A stretch of DNA of 64,000 nt from Atopobium sp. ICM42b. Its GTDB lineage: Bacteria > Actinomycetota > Coriobacteriia > Coriobacteriales > Atopobiaceae. The DNA is taken from positions 1 to 64,000 of the forward strand of contig JDFH01000002.1 of NCBI GenBank assembly GCA_000564995.1, written 5' to 3'. The translations under genes were made by a program, and so were the position numbers. Of the stretch, positions 7,532 to 15,914 are shown piece after piece; the first letter of the stretch is position 1; each line of letters starts with the position of its first letter. The notes under the pieces are model-generated. The model did not search any database. It was not told the origin of the DNA and saw only the letters and a list, made by a program, of their open reading frames with translations.

Positions 7532-9267
7532 TGAAACGCATCCTTGACTTGGCCGGAAGCTTCTCACCGGCATCACGCCGCAGCCTCATGGCAGGCATGG
7601 TCTGTAATGTCATTAAAGCGTTCTTCATGTCCGGAATGCTCATAGCGGTATGGTGGGCCCTTGAGATGCGAAGTCACCTGAGCGCCGGAGTTGCCCTGCA
7701 ATGTTTAGGGATCCTCGCCATCAGCGTAGCGGGTCAGTTTGCCTTCCAATATCTCGTGGACATACAGATGGACGCCGAGGGGTTCCACATCTTCCGTGAT
7801 CTGCGGCTACGGGTGGGCGACCGCTTAAAAGGCGCTCCCATGGGCTACTTCTCAGAGCAGCGTCTCTCGGCGATAACCACCACGCTCACTACCACGGTGC
7901 ACCAACTCGAAGAGTTCATGACCATCTGTCTCACGGGACTCTCGGGCGGCGTAGCCATGGCAGTGATCATGAGTCTGTTCTTCCTGTTTCAAGCGCCACC
8001 GGTTGCCTTCATTACCTTTGTCGGCATTGCCGTAGGCCTTATTGTTTTGGATTGGCTGAGAAGACGCTCGACCGCCGTCACACGGGAGGTCACTGCCGCA
8101 CAGGAGGAAATGACTGACAAGGTGATCGAATACGCCCGCGGCATGGCTGTATTGCGGGCATTCGCGACACCCGATGACGCACTTGCCGCAGCAAAGGCAT
8201 CCTTTGAGCGGAAACGCCAGGCAGATTACGATCAAGAGCAGGCGGCACAAGGTATCCTCAAGCTCTATGCGCTCGTGTTCAACCTTGCAAGCTGCGGAGT
8301 TCTTCTCGCCGCATGCACACTGTATCTGACAGGCGCTCTGTCTCTCTCGTGGGCGCTCACGCTGCTGGTTGCCGCTTTTATGATCTACGGAGAGCTTATC
8401 AGCGCGAACAACAGTGCGTTTCTCACCAAGAAGATCGAAGGAGAGCTTAACCGCATTGACGAGGTATGCTCGGTGCCAAAGCAAGACCTTACGGATGAGA
8501 CGCTCTCGCCCGACGGATTTGCCCTAGCCATGGAGGATGTCTCATTCGGTTACGGTGACGGCCGTCGTGTCATAGAAGGAGTAACACTCTTTATTCCCGA
8601 AGGCTCAACCTGCGCGCTTGTCGGCCCGAGCGGCTCGGGTAAAACAACGCTGGTGAATCTGCTTGCGCGCTTTTGGGATGTCGAGAAGGGCCACGTTACC
8701 ATCGGTGGCATTGATGTCCGCGAGGGAACGGCGGAAAGCCTGCTTGCAAACATATCGATGGTGTTCCAGAGCGTATACCTGTTCAATGACACCGTCGAGA
8801 ATAACATTCGCTTTGGTCGCCCCGATGCATCGCGCGAAGAGGTCATCGCTGTGGCCAAACGCGCACGCTGCCATGATTTCATCATGGAACTTCCTGACGG
8901 ATACGACACGGTGCTTGAGGAAGGTGGGGCAAACCTTTCCGGTGGAGAGCGCCAGAGAGTATCCATTGCACGCGCCATCATGAAGGATGCGCCGATTGTC
9001 ATCCTTGACGAGGCTACGAGCTCGGTCGACCCGGAAAACGAGCACCTGCTTATGCAGGCAGTAACGGAACTGACACGAGGAAAGACCCTTGTTACCATTG
9101 CACATCGCCTGAACACGGTGCGCGATGCTGACCAGATCCTTGTGATCGACGGCGGGCGCATCGTTCAGCGTGGTACACATAATGAGCTAATGAAGGAGGC
9201 TGGTATCTACCGGCGCTTTATCGAGATGCGCCGGGAAGCTGCTGGATGGCGTATCATACGCTCTTAA
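7519..9267 (+). CDS. ABC transporter half-protein, YbtQ/IrtB-like (permease plus ATPase)
   Basis: A 582-residue partner of the preceding gene: an exporter-fold membrane domain followed by an ATPase with GPSGSGKTT near 368, LSGGERQR near 473 and ILDEATSSVDPENE. The ATG at 7519 is preceded by GAGGAG and overlaps the previous gene by 13 bases. Starting at 7471 would extend the overlap to 61 bases and lose that site. This is the last gene of the island operon. I see no terminator immediately after it, and the composition changes beyond 9300. Confidence 0.85.
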   Translation: MFAIMKRILDLAGSFSPASRRSLMAGMVCNVIKAFFMSGMLIAVWWALEMRSHLSAGVALQCLGILAISVAGQFAFQYLVDIQMDAEGFHIFRDLRLRVGDRLKGAPMGYFSEQRLSAITTTLTTTVHQLEEFMTICLTGLSGGVAMAVIMSLFFLFQAPPVAFITFVGIAVGLIVLDWLRRRSTAVTREVTAAQEEMTDKVIEYARGMAVLRAFATPDDALAAAKASFERKRQADYDQEQAAQGILKLYALVFNLASCGVLLAACTLYLTGALSLSWALTLLVAAFMIYGELISANNSAFLTKKIEGELNRIDEVCSVPKQDLTDETLSPDGFALAMEDVSFGYGDGRRVIEGVTLFIPEGSTCALVGPSGSGKTTLVNLLARFWDVEKGHVTIGGIDVREGTAESLLANISMVFQSVYLFNDTVENNIRFGRPDASREEVIAVAKRARCHDFIMELPDGYDTVLEEGGANLSGGERQRVSIARAIMKDAPIVILDEATSSVDPENEHLLMQAVTELTRGKTLVTIAHRLNTVRDADQILVIDGGRIVQRGTHNELMKEAGIYRRFIEMRREAAGWRIIRS

Positions 9268-9635
9268 ACTTCATGGCTACAACTCTATTGTCACTTATAA
9301 CTTTTCGTCACAGTGGCAATTGCCGCATCCGTCTCTCCAGCAACTGTCTGTAAGAGTGCACGGTCTGCTTTGGCACCTCCACGGCGAGACCATTCGCACA
9401 AGGTTTCAACCCAGTACATTACCATGGCTGACGCCTTAAGGTGCATTGAGAAAGCATCATCATGTGCCGTACGTAGTGAAATTTTGGAAGTTCTTCTCTA
9501 CATACAAGCTTCTCAAGAATTTTCTCAAGCTTTTCAAGGTTTTTACCCTGCTTTTTTGCGCCAAATAGACAACAAAAGAGCTTGGTTGCATGCAACCAAG
9601 CTCTTTTACATAACAAGTTATGAGGGGCCAATACC
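9268..9635. other. Island/core junction, with a short unassigned minus-strand frame
   Basis: No confident gene. A minus-strand frame at 9291-9446 (51 residues, containing MVMYWVETLCEWSRRGG) has protein-like composition but no ribosome-binding site. The frame is closed upstream by stops near 9500-9540, so it may be the remnant of a longer gene. The stretch 9500-9545 has a short CAAG/TTTTC-rich direct repetition. The perfect palindrome at 9574-9607 is listed separately. This is where the G+C-rich operon ends and sequence typical of the rest of the window begins. Confidence 0.35.
9574..9607. terminator. Perfect 34-base palindrome, likely bidirectional terminator
   Basis: AAAAGAGCTTGGTTGCA (9574-9590) is followed directly by its exact complement (9591-9607). 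The hairpin is A-rich at the 5' foot and T-rich at the 3' foot on both strands. It lies 28 bases beyond the stop of the minus-strand hydrolase gene, where a Rho-independent terminator is expected, and could also stop read-through from the plus-strand operon. Confidence 0.75.
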
Positions 9636-10877
9636 TTAGCTTAGGACAACGCCGCCAAGCCAGCCCCACCTTGGAGTACTTAAAGCACCAAGCTGAGAAA
9701 TCCAAGAACTCAAGCTCTGGCTTCTTACAATACCAGAGAGGCAGTGCCTGACCATGCCGCCACCAATGTAAATGCCAACGTGGCCGTAAATCAGAGCTGC
9801 AGCAGAACCACCAAGGGTTGGAACGGCAATAATCATGCCAGGCTCAATAGCGCTCTGATCAGTAGAATAGCACCAGGAGTAGTACATATCACAAGCGTTG
9901 CCATAGAAGGTGCCAACACCTGCGTTTGAGAAGACATTAGAAACCCAAGCAGCACAGAAGCCAGCACCGGTAGATCCGGTATAGCCTGCAGCATTAACAA
10001 CTGCAGCAGCAGAACCGGAACCAGCAGAAGAGGTTCCTCCTCCGCCACCGCCACCAGAGTAGCTACTACCACCACCGCTGTCGCTTGATGCAGCAGCACG
10101 TTGAGCAGCAACACGCTCTGCCTCCTGCTGAGCGGCAAGAAGTTCAGAATCACGCTGAGCGATAAGTTCTTTGACGTTGTCATCAAGATTTGCAACAACG
10201 TTTGCAGCGTCCGCCTGACGAGCAGAAATATCATTAAGCTGAGACTCCTGAGAAGCACGGAGATTCTCAAGTTCAGCCTTCTTATTCTCTAGCTCGGTCT
10301 TCTCGGACTGAAGAGCAGCCTTATCAGACTCAAGAGCGGCCTTCAGGTTCTTAACTTCCTCAATCATCTTCTGATCGGACTCAGAAATCTTGTCGAGGTA
10401 GTAAATATTAGAAGTGAGCTCCTCAAAGCTTGCAGAAGAAAGAATCATCTCCAAAGCACCAGCTGGGCCAGCCTTGTAGTTGCTGGACATACGAGCGCCA
10501 AGTTCTTTTCTCTTCTCGGCAATCTGAGTTTCCTTTTCAGAAATCTCTTTCTGCTTAGCATCAATCTGATTCTGCTTATCTGCAATCTGATCAGAAATAG
10601 CGCCAATCTGAGAGTTAGTGTCATTGAGGCTTGCTTGCATGCTAGAGACCTCATTAGAAATCTCATCAAGCAGCTTCTGAGCAGCATCGTAATCGCTACG
10701 AGCAGCATCAATCTGAGCCTGGGTAACACCAAAAGCAGGACGGGTATTAATCAGGGATGCAGTAACGGCAGCGGCAGCAATGCCCATGCCGGCAAAAATC
10801 TTAAGAGCATCACGACGGTTGAAAAGAGCAGCGCTCTGCTCCTCAATGGTTGTGCTTTGCTGTTTCTTTAAACTCAT
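9636..10877 (-). CDS. PcsB-like secreted peptidoglycan hydrolase (coiled coil plus NlpC/P60 or CHAP domain)
   Basis: A 413-residue exported protein. Residues 1-50 form a signal peptide with a twin arginine (NRRDALKIF) and an AFG cleavage region. Residues 55-260 are a long heptad-rich coiled coil, then comes a Gly/Ser linker and a C-terminal hydrolase domain with GFCAAWVSNVF (catalytic Cys) and YGHVGIYIGG (catalytic His). This architecture matches PcsB/CwlO-type septal hydrolases activated by FtsEX through the coiled coil. The ribosome-binding site AGGAG supports the start. It is monocistronic with its own promoter and terminator. The twin arginine is unusual for this class. Confidence 0.85.
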   Translation of the reverse strand: MSLKKQQSTTIEEQSAALFNRRDALKIFAGMGIAAAAVTASLINTRPAFGVTQAQIDAARSDYDAAQKLLDEISNEVSSMQASLNDTNSQIGAISDQIADKQNQIDAKQKEISEKETQIAEKRKELGARMSSNYKAGPAGALEMILSSASFEELTSNIYYLDKISESDQKMIEEVKNLKAALESDKAALQSEKTELENKKAELENLRASQESQLNDISARQADAANVVANLDDNVKELIAQRDSELLAAQQEAERVAAQRAAASSDSGGGSSYSGGGGGGGTSSAGSGSAAAVVNAAGYTGSTGAGFCAAWVSNVFSNAGVGTFYGNACDMYYSWCYSTDQSAIEPGMIIAVPTLGGSAAALIYGHVGIYIGGGMVRHCLSGIVRSQSLSSWISQLGALSTPRWGWLGGVVLS

Positions 10878-10925
10878 AAGGGTCTCCTAGAACGTTTAGT
10901 AGTACGGTGTGACCTTTGAGAGACT

Positions 10926-10955
10926 ATTCTACCCGAGATACACGATGATATTCAA
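10926..10955 (-). promoter_or_regulatory. Promoter of the PcsB-like hydrolase
   Basis: On the minus strand TTGAAT (10950-10955) and TAGAAT (10926-10931) are 18 bases apart, which fits a vegetative sigma factor. The leader would be about 45 bases to the ATG at 10877. Confidence 0.55.
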
Positions 10956-10972
10956 AAAGATACGTAATTTAC

Positions 10973-11002
10973 AAACTTCCCAAAACGAATTTCGGGGAGT
11001 TT
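10973..11002 (-). terminator. Putative terminator of the nucleoid-associated protein gene
   Basis: On the minus strand AAACTCCCCGAAA pairs with TTTTGGGAAGTTT across a TTCG loop, with one mismatch and one G-T pair. It lies about 30 bases past the stop at 11034. The following U-tract is poor, so the call is moderate. Confidence 0.5.
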
Positions 11003-11033
11003 TGGCTCTAAATTGTGAGGTCAGAGATAGGAT

Positions 11034-12095
11034 TTAGCGGTTTTCAATATGTGTAACATTTTTTATTGATATGGTAATCCTACCGTCAGACTCGTGAGAA
11101 AATTCTAGGTAACCTGGACGATCCGTTAGGTTTGAGGGAAATGAAATCTCAATTCCCGTATCGGTGCGGATTTTATGATTCTTTGCAATTCTGTTAGCAA
11201 CACCGCGTTTAACAGGAACTTCTTCGGGGAGCTCTCTACTTGCCACCTGAGCCTCGTACTTTTCCTGAATCTCAGGACGCTCCTCAAAGATACGCTTACC
11301 AACCTTGATGGGGTCTACTACCTCTTCTACCTCTGCTGCTTCTGCAACAGCCGCTTTTGCACGAGACACCTCAACAGCAGGCTCAAGACCATACTCTTCA
11401 GCCAAGTCTTGGACAATAACGGTTACCTCGCCAATAACCTCATGGCTTGATGCCTCTGACGTGCACTCAAGGAAAAGCTCTGGGATGATGAACTTTCCCT
11501 CTCCCGCTACAGAGCGGTCATGGTCGTGGAAGTCAATGGCGCCTGTATCCAGGTCAATGACTGCATATGAATCAACTTTTTGCGTTGGAGACGGCAGCGT
11601 TGCGTCTTGGCGCAAAATCTCGTTTGCTGAGCCATTCACATCATGGATAAAGGCCTGCTTACGTGGGAGAAGCACAATAGCAAAAAGACGTCTTCCCTCT
11701 CCCTCAAAGGCCTCAGCCTGAGCATCCTCGTCATCTGCAGCAGCACTGGCAAGCGCCTGACCTGCATCGGTATCAATGTAGTCCGCTACAAGAAGATCAC
11801 ACTGCTCAACGTCATCTGCACGACGAAGCTCTTCCCAGAACCACTGAGCAATCTGGTGAGAAAACTCTACAAACTCAACGTCTCCGTGAGCATACTCCTG
11901 AAGACCCCCAGCAAAATTGCTGGTAGGAGCAAACTCTCCATGTCTAGACTCCGGGTTTGCCGTAATTTTACGCAGTCTACGCTGCACATATGACTTTGTC
12001 TGACGGTCCTCTAAATCCAAGGTAGATTGAGAGAAGTATTTAGTTCCCGTCTCAAAATCAAAGACGTGAAGAATTGCCTTAGTAACTCTAAGCAT
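11034..12095 (-). CDS. Nucleoid-associated protein, NdpA/YejK (NA37) family
   Basis: A 353-residue cytoplasmic protein whose N-terminus (AILHVFDFETGTKYFSQSTL) and overall length fit the 37-kDa nucleoid-associated protein family. Its E. coli member YejK binds the nucleoid and has been connected with topoisomerase function. No enzymatic motif is visible. The 3' third is acidic and ends in a short basic and beta-rich tail. It lies 42 bases downstream of the EIIA-Glc gene on the same strand, so they may be co-transcribed. The role in this organism is unknown. Confidence 0.75.
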   Translation of the reverse strand: MLRVTKAILHVFDFETGTKYFSQSTLDLEDRQTKSYVQRRLRKITANPESRHGEFAPTSNFAGGLQEYAHGDVEFVEFSHQIAQWFWEELRRADDVEQCDLLVADYIDTDAGQALASAAADDEDAQAEAFEGEGRRLFAIVLLPRKQAFIHDVNGSANEILRQDATLPSPTQKVDSYAVIDLDTGAIDFHDHDRSVAGEGKFIIPELFLECTSEASSHEVIGEVTVIVQDLAEEYGLEPAVEVSRAKAAVAEAAEVEEVVDPIKVGKRIFEERPEIQEKYEAQVASRELPEEVPVKRGVANRIAKNHKIRTDTGIEISFPSNLTDRPGYLEFSHESDGRITISIKNVTHIENR

Positions 12096-12124
12096 GTAAA
12101 ACCTCGTTTATTGCAGATGTTTAG

Positions 12125-12140
12125 CTGGCGAGAAACCCTA
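12125..12140 (-). repeat. 16-base stop-codon element TAGGGTTTCTCGCCAG (copy 1)
   Basis: The first three bases (minus strand) are the stop codon of the EIIA-Glc gene. The same 16 bases, again starting at the stop codon, recur at 59915-59930 behind the other PTS EIIA gene. It contains the window-wide octamer TTCTCGCC/GGCGAGAA. Confidence 0.8.
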
Positions 12141-12701
12141 GTGCTTGACGCACATCAGAGGGTCGCCAATCTTAACCAGTGGACGACCACCAATCAGTGT
12201 TCCGGACTCACCAATGAGGTCAATGCGCTCATACTGATCTGCATTAACAACGGTAACAACTACAACGTTCTCATATCCTGCTTCTTCAATGGCAGCAGCA
12301 TCAAATGAAATCAGTGGAGTACCGGCCTTGACCTCATCGTTAGCGTGAACGTAACGGGTAAAGCCCTTGCCGTTCATCTCGATGGTGCCAACACCAATGT
12401 GAATCAAAATCTCAATACCAGTGTCTGTGGTAAGGCCAATTGAGTGATTTGTTACGTTAGTTGCGGTAACGCGAGCATTGCAAGGAGCATAGACGCAATC
12501 AAGGCCAACAGGCAAAATGCCATAGCCTTGGCCAAAGAGACCGCTTGAGATTACCTCGTCGTGAACCTCTTGTACGCTTACCAGAACACCAGAAACTGGT
12601 GCATAGATAGTGTCTTCCCTGGTAGCAAATGTAGCCTTCTGAGGCTGCTCTGCTCCGTTAGAAGGAACAAACACATTTTTAACCTTTGACCAAAGACCCA
12701 T
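12138..12701 (-). CDS. crr: PTS glucose-type EIIA protein
   Basis: A 187-residue IIA-Glc-type phosphocarrier. It accepts phosphate from HPr and passes it to a sugar-specific EIIB, and in some bacteria also regulates carbon uptake. His86 (NHSIGL) and His101 (ILIHIGVGTIEMNGKGF) are the two conserved active-site histidines, the second being the phosphorylated one. It is a stand-alone domain with no EIIB or EIIC gene nearby, so it must serve a permease encoded elsewhere. Strong AAGGAGG at the start. The stop codon begins the 16-base element shared with the second EIIA gene. Confidence 0.88.
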   Translation of the reverse strand: MGLWSKVKNVFVPSNGAEQPQKATFATREDTIYAPVSGVLVSVQEVHDEVISSGLFGQGYGILPVGLDCVYAPCNARVTATNVTNHSIGLTTDTGIEILIHIGVGTIEMNGKGFTRYVHANDEVKAGTPLISFDAAAIEEAGYENVVVVTVVNADQYERIDLIGESGTLIGGRPLVKIGDPLMCVKH

Positions 12702-12768
12702 AATGCCTCCTTGAGTATGTGCTCTGCACAGATACCATCTGACATAACGTTTCTATTTTACCTAAGCG

Positions 12769-12807
12769 AGAAGGACGAATGCCCCACAGAGGAACATCCG
12801 TCCTTCT
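12769..12807 (-). terminator. Terminator after the Bce-like transporter operon
   Basis: AGAAGGACGAATG (12769-12781) and CATCCGTCCTTCT (12795-12807) pair over 12 of 13 positions around a 13-base loop. It lies about 30 bases past the stop of the permease gene. The U-tract is short, but the stem is long. Confidence 0.65.
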
Positions 12808-12836
12808 TTCACGAATTTACAACACGAAAGTGCAAT

Positions 12837-14942
12837 TTACTGCATCCTCTTTGCTCCCCTGAAGATGATTGAACGTGCAGCAAAATAAGTAACCAGGAAG
12901 TATCCACCATACAAAGCAGCTACGACTGCAACTACTCCACCAATACTGCTAGCTACATCAAAGTTGCCAATCGACTTGATGACAGAAACCATAATAGTCA
13001 TTGCGCATGTTGCGTGCGCAGCTGCCATAAGCAGTGGGAACAGGAAGTACACGCCAATCTGAACAAAGAGCGCGCGACTTGCAAGGCCCTTCTCGGCACC
13101 TAGCTCTGCCAGGACTTGGTAGGCACGGGCGTTATCCGATGCCTCGGAGAGCTGTTGAAGTGCCAGAATAGCAGCGCACGCAATGAAGAGTACCAAACCA
13201 ATATACAGTGCCAAATACGTCACAATACCAGAGAGTCCAACAGTAGATTGAATGTACTGAGAAGCAGTGACCACAAACATTAAAGAATATGGGTCGGAAT
13301 CGTTGCCAGTTAGGCCACCATCGTCAAAGTACTGCTTCATCTGATTTCGGAACTGAGCTTCAGTAGCATCGCCTGGAGTTTGGTAGTTACCTAAGATATA
13401 AGAGTTGGTCAAAACGGTGCTTGAAGGGAAACTTTGATCAGCAACAACCACAATTCCAGCTGCTGGCATAAGTGCAGGACCGCCTTGTGTCTGCGCAATG
13501 TCGAGCGTTCCGCCAACAGCATGAAGCTTGTGGCCCTCAATGGTGAGCTCGGGATTGTTTGCAAGAGAATCCTGCCAGTATTTTGTGAGATTAGTATCTA
13601 GCGTCCAAACCATATAGCCGTCAGTACCAAAGTCAACAGGCTCAAGCCCAGATGCAACGCGCAGTTTGTTGTACTGAGAAGCTCGCATCAAAGTTACGTT
13701 TTTCTGCGCAGGATCTTCCTGGCCACTATAGCCGGTAAAGTAATCACTAAAGCGCTTGCCTGTTACAGCATCAATAGAGCCATACGTAAAACTAGGCGTT
13801 GTTGGATCACTTTGAGCGTAGTACGTATCTACCTGGAAGGCGTTTTTGATAGTTTTATCCCACTCTGGATCTAGCTTCTGCACTACAGAAAGGTAGTCGT
13901 ACGAATCTGCTGGACCAGGAGTATAACTGCGCTCTGAGCCTGGATTGATTGATACAGAAACATCGTACGTTTTAAGCTTAGAGAAACTGGCGTTCATAGA
14001 GTCAACAAGCGAGAAGCCCGTACCAAGTCCACAGACTGCCACAAAGAGCATAGCGCAGACTAGAGAGATAGAAACCCAAGCAGTATTAACGCGGGCGTTA
14101 AACTGACGCAGGATAAATGAGTGAAGACCCTTGTAGTAGAAGCCCTTCTGCATCTGCATAAATCTGAGCAAAAAACCAGAGATTGAGAAGAAGAAGAGTG
14201 CTGTGCCCACCGATACCAAAGCAGTGGCCATGGCAAACTCGTCATCTATCTGTTTTAAACCATTGTGCTGAAGCAGGATATAGGAATAAGCAATGATTCC
14301 AAGAGAGGCCAAGAAGAGCAGTACTGAAACGGTAAGGTTTCTTACCTTGACGGTCTGAGTTACTTTGTCTGCGTTAAGAAGGTCAATAAGCTTATAGCGG
14401 GACACCGTGGTGACGTTAAAAATCAGCGCAACCACAAACATGACCACAAAGTAAATAACCGTTTGAATCAACGCAGCTTGCGAGAAGACAAATTTGAATG
14501 AATCAAGAGTCGTATTGAACATATGGGCCGTTGCAAACATCATAAATTGAGAGATAAAAATACCTGCAACAAGTCCAACTACCAGGGCGAGAAAACCAAC
14601 AAGCAGTGTCTCAATACTCATAATCTTAGAGACATTTCTCTTGGTCATACCCAGTATCTGGTACATACCAAATTCTTTTTTTCTACGGCGAATCAGAAAT
14701 TGATTAGCGTAGACAACAAGAAATCCCATAATAACGGCGAGAAAAACGCTTACTCCAGAGATGGTATTACTTAAGAGCTGAACAATGCGTCTCTGGTCTT
14801 CAGAAAGATCCAACACCATGGACTGCTGAGTGATTGAATTGAAGGAATAAAACAGTGCAACGCCTACTGCCAATGTCAGAAAGTAAATGCTGAAATCGCG
14901 CAGTGATTTCTTGACGTTACCAAGCGCGATTTTACTGTACAT
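12837..14942 (-). CDS. BceB-like ABC transporter permease (FtsX domains)
   Basis: A 701-residue membrane protein with the layout of BceB-type permeases: one N-terminal helix, a helix bundle, a large extracellular domain at about 310-580, and a C-terminal bundle. Such proteins detect and remove peptide antibiotics such as bacitracin and signal to an intramembrane histidine kinase. I placed the start at the ATG at 14942 (MYSKIALGN), preceded by GGAGGAGAGGG and overlapping the ATPase gene by 11 bases. A start at 15017 would add 25 unrelated residues. It works with the ATPase upstream and probably the kinase at 17147-18187. Confidence 0.85.
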   Translation of the reverse strand: MYSKIALGNVKKSLRDFSIYFLTLAVGVALFYSFNSITQQSMVLDLSEDQRRIVQLLSNTISGVSVFLAVIMGFLVVYANQFLIRRRKKEFGMYQILGMTKRNVSKIMSIETLLVGFLALVVGLVAGIFISQFMMFATAHMFNTTLDSFKFVFSQAALIQTVIYFVVMFVVALIFNVTTVSRYKLIDLLNADKVTQTVKVRNLTVSVLLFLASLGIIAYSYILLQHNGLKQIDDEFAMATALVSVGTALFFFSISGFLLRFMQMQKGFYYKGLHSFILRQFNARVNTAWVSISLVCAMLFVAVCGLGTGFSLVDSMNASFSKLKTYDVSVSINPGSERSYTPGPADSYDYLSVVQKLDPEWDKTIKNAFQVDTYYAQSDPTTPSFTYGSIDAVTGKRFSDYFTGYSGQEDPAQKNVTLMRASQYNKLRVASGLEPVDFGTDGYMVWTLDTNLTKYWQDSLANNPELTIEGHKLHAVGGTLDIAQTQGGPALMPAAGIVVVADQSFPSSTVLTNSYILGNYQTPGDATEAQFRNQMKQYFDDGGLTGNDSDPYSLMFVVTASQYIQSTVGLSGIVTYLALYIGLVLFIACAAILALQQLSEASDNARAYQVLAELGAEKGLASRALFVQIGVYFLFPLLMAAAHATCAMTIMVSVIKSIGNFDVASSIGGVVAVVAALYGGYFLVTYFAARSIIFRGAKRMQ

Positions 14943-15762
14943 CAGCACCCTCTCCTCCCAGGAATGAAACAACGTCCATGATCTGGTCAAAGAACTGCTT
15001 ACGGGGTTTCTCGCCACGAACTATCTCGTTAAAGATGCGACCATCTTTAATGAAAATGACGCGATGAGCGTAAGAAGCTGCATATGAATCGTGAGTAACC
15101 ATGGCAATAGTTGCGCCATTACGGTTGAGGTTCTCAAAGCTCTCAAGAAGTGTGCGGGCGTTCTTTGAGTCAAGTGCGCCGGTTGGCTCGTCTGCAAGGA
15201 CCAGCGAAGGATTAGTGACAATTGCTCGAGCTGCAGCAACGCGTTGACGCTGGCCACCGGACATCTCGTAAGGGAACTTATCAAGTACCTCAGAAATCTG
15301 AAGCAGCTTGGCAACGTTTTCTACGCGCTCCAAAACTTCCTGCGCGCGGACATGACCAATGGTTAAAGAGAGCGCGATATTCTCGCGAGCAGTAAGGCTG
15401 TCAAGCAAGTTTGCGTCCTGGAAAATAAAGCCCAGACGGTCACGCCTAAAGGCAGAAAGCTCTGCTCCACGCAGGCTGGAAAGCTCTTGGTCATCAATAA
15501 AGATGTGGCCTGCAGATGCTTGGTCAATGGTTGAGATGCAGTTCAAAAGCGTGGTTTTACCAGAACCGGAAGGACCCATGATGGCAATGAACTCACCGCG
15601 AGCTACAGAAAGATTAATGCCGTCCAGTGCCTTTGTAATATTTCCACGAGTTCCGTAGTACTTCTCGAGGTTTTGACAAACCAAAACAGTGTGAGGGGTA
15701 AGTGCTGAAGATTGTCCAGCCACAACAGTTGGCTGAGTTGGAGTTACTTGAGCGGTTGCCAT
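14932..15762 (-). CDS. BceA-like ABC transporter ATPase
   Basis: A 276-residue ATPase with GPSGSGKTT, the signature MSGGQRQR and [11 protein letters not shown]. This combination is typical of the MacB/LolD/BceA group that partners FtsX-type permeases. The ribosome-binding site AAAGGA precedes the ATG. It is the first gene of a two-gene operon with the permease. The 152-base gap to the divergent acetyltransferase gene should hold both promoters; a binding site for the response regulator encoded at 18194-18865 would be expected there, but I cannot define it. Confidence 0.88.
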   Translation of the reverse strand: MATAQVTPTQPTVVAGQSSALTPHTVLVCQNLEKYYGTRGNITKALDGINLSVARGEFIAIMGPSGSGKTTLLNCISTIDQASAGHIFIDDQELSSLRGAELSAFRRDRLGFIFQDANLLDSLTARENIALSLTIGHVRAQEVLERVENVAKLLQISEVLDKFPYEMSGGQRQRVAAARAIVTNPSLVLADEPTGALDSKNARTLLESFENLNRNGATIAMVTHDSYAASYAHRVIFIKDGRIFNEIVRGEKPRKQFFDQIMDVVSFLGGEGADVQ

Positions 15763-15914
15763 GTTGCGTCCTTTCGTTGGGAGCGAGTAAATCTTGAGAT
15801 ATATACTCCCGCACTACCGTTTACGTTGCCATCGATTGACCTTACAGAAACCTTACGCTTTTCTCACTTTGATGTGTCAAAATATCACTATCAAGCATAC
15901 GGGAGGGGCATGCT

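Noticed and set aside
7852..9180. Long minus-strand frames under the second ABC half-transporter
   Set aside because: Antisense shadows in a G+C-rich gene; the plus-strand ATPase motifs are complete.
10010..10085. Trinucleotide-like repeat near 10040
   Set aside because: It encodes the Gly/Ser linker of the PcsB-like hydrolase.
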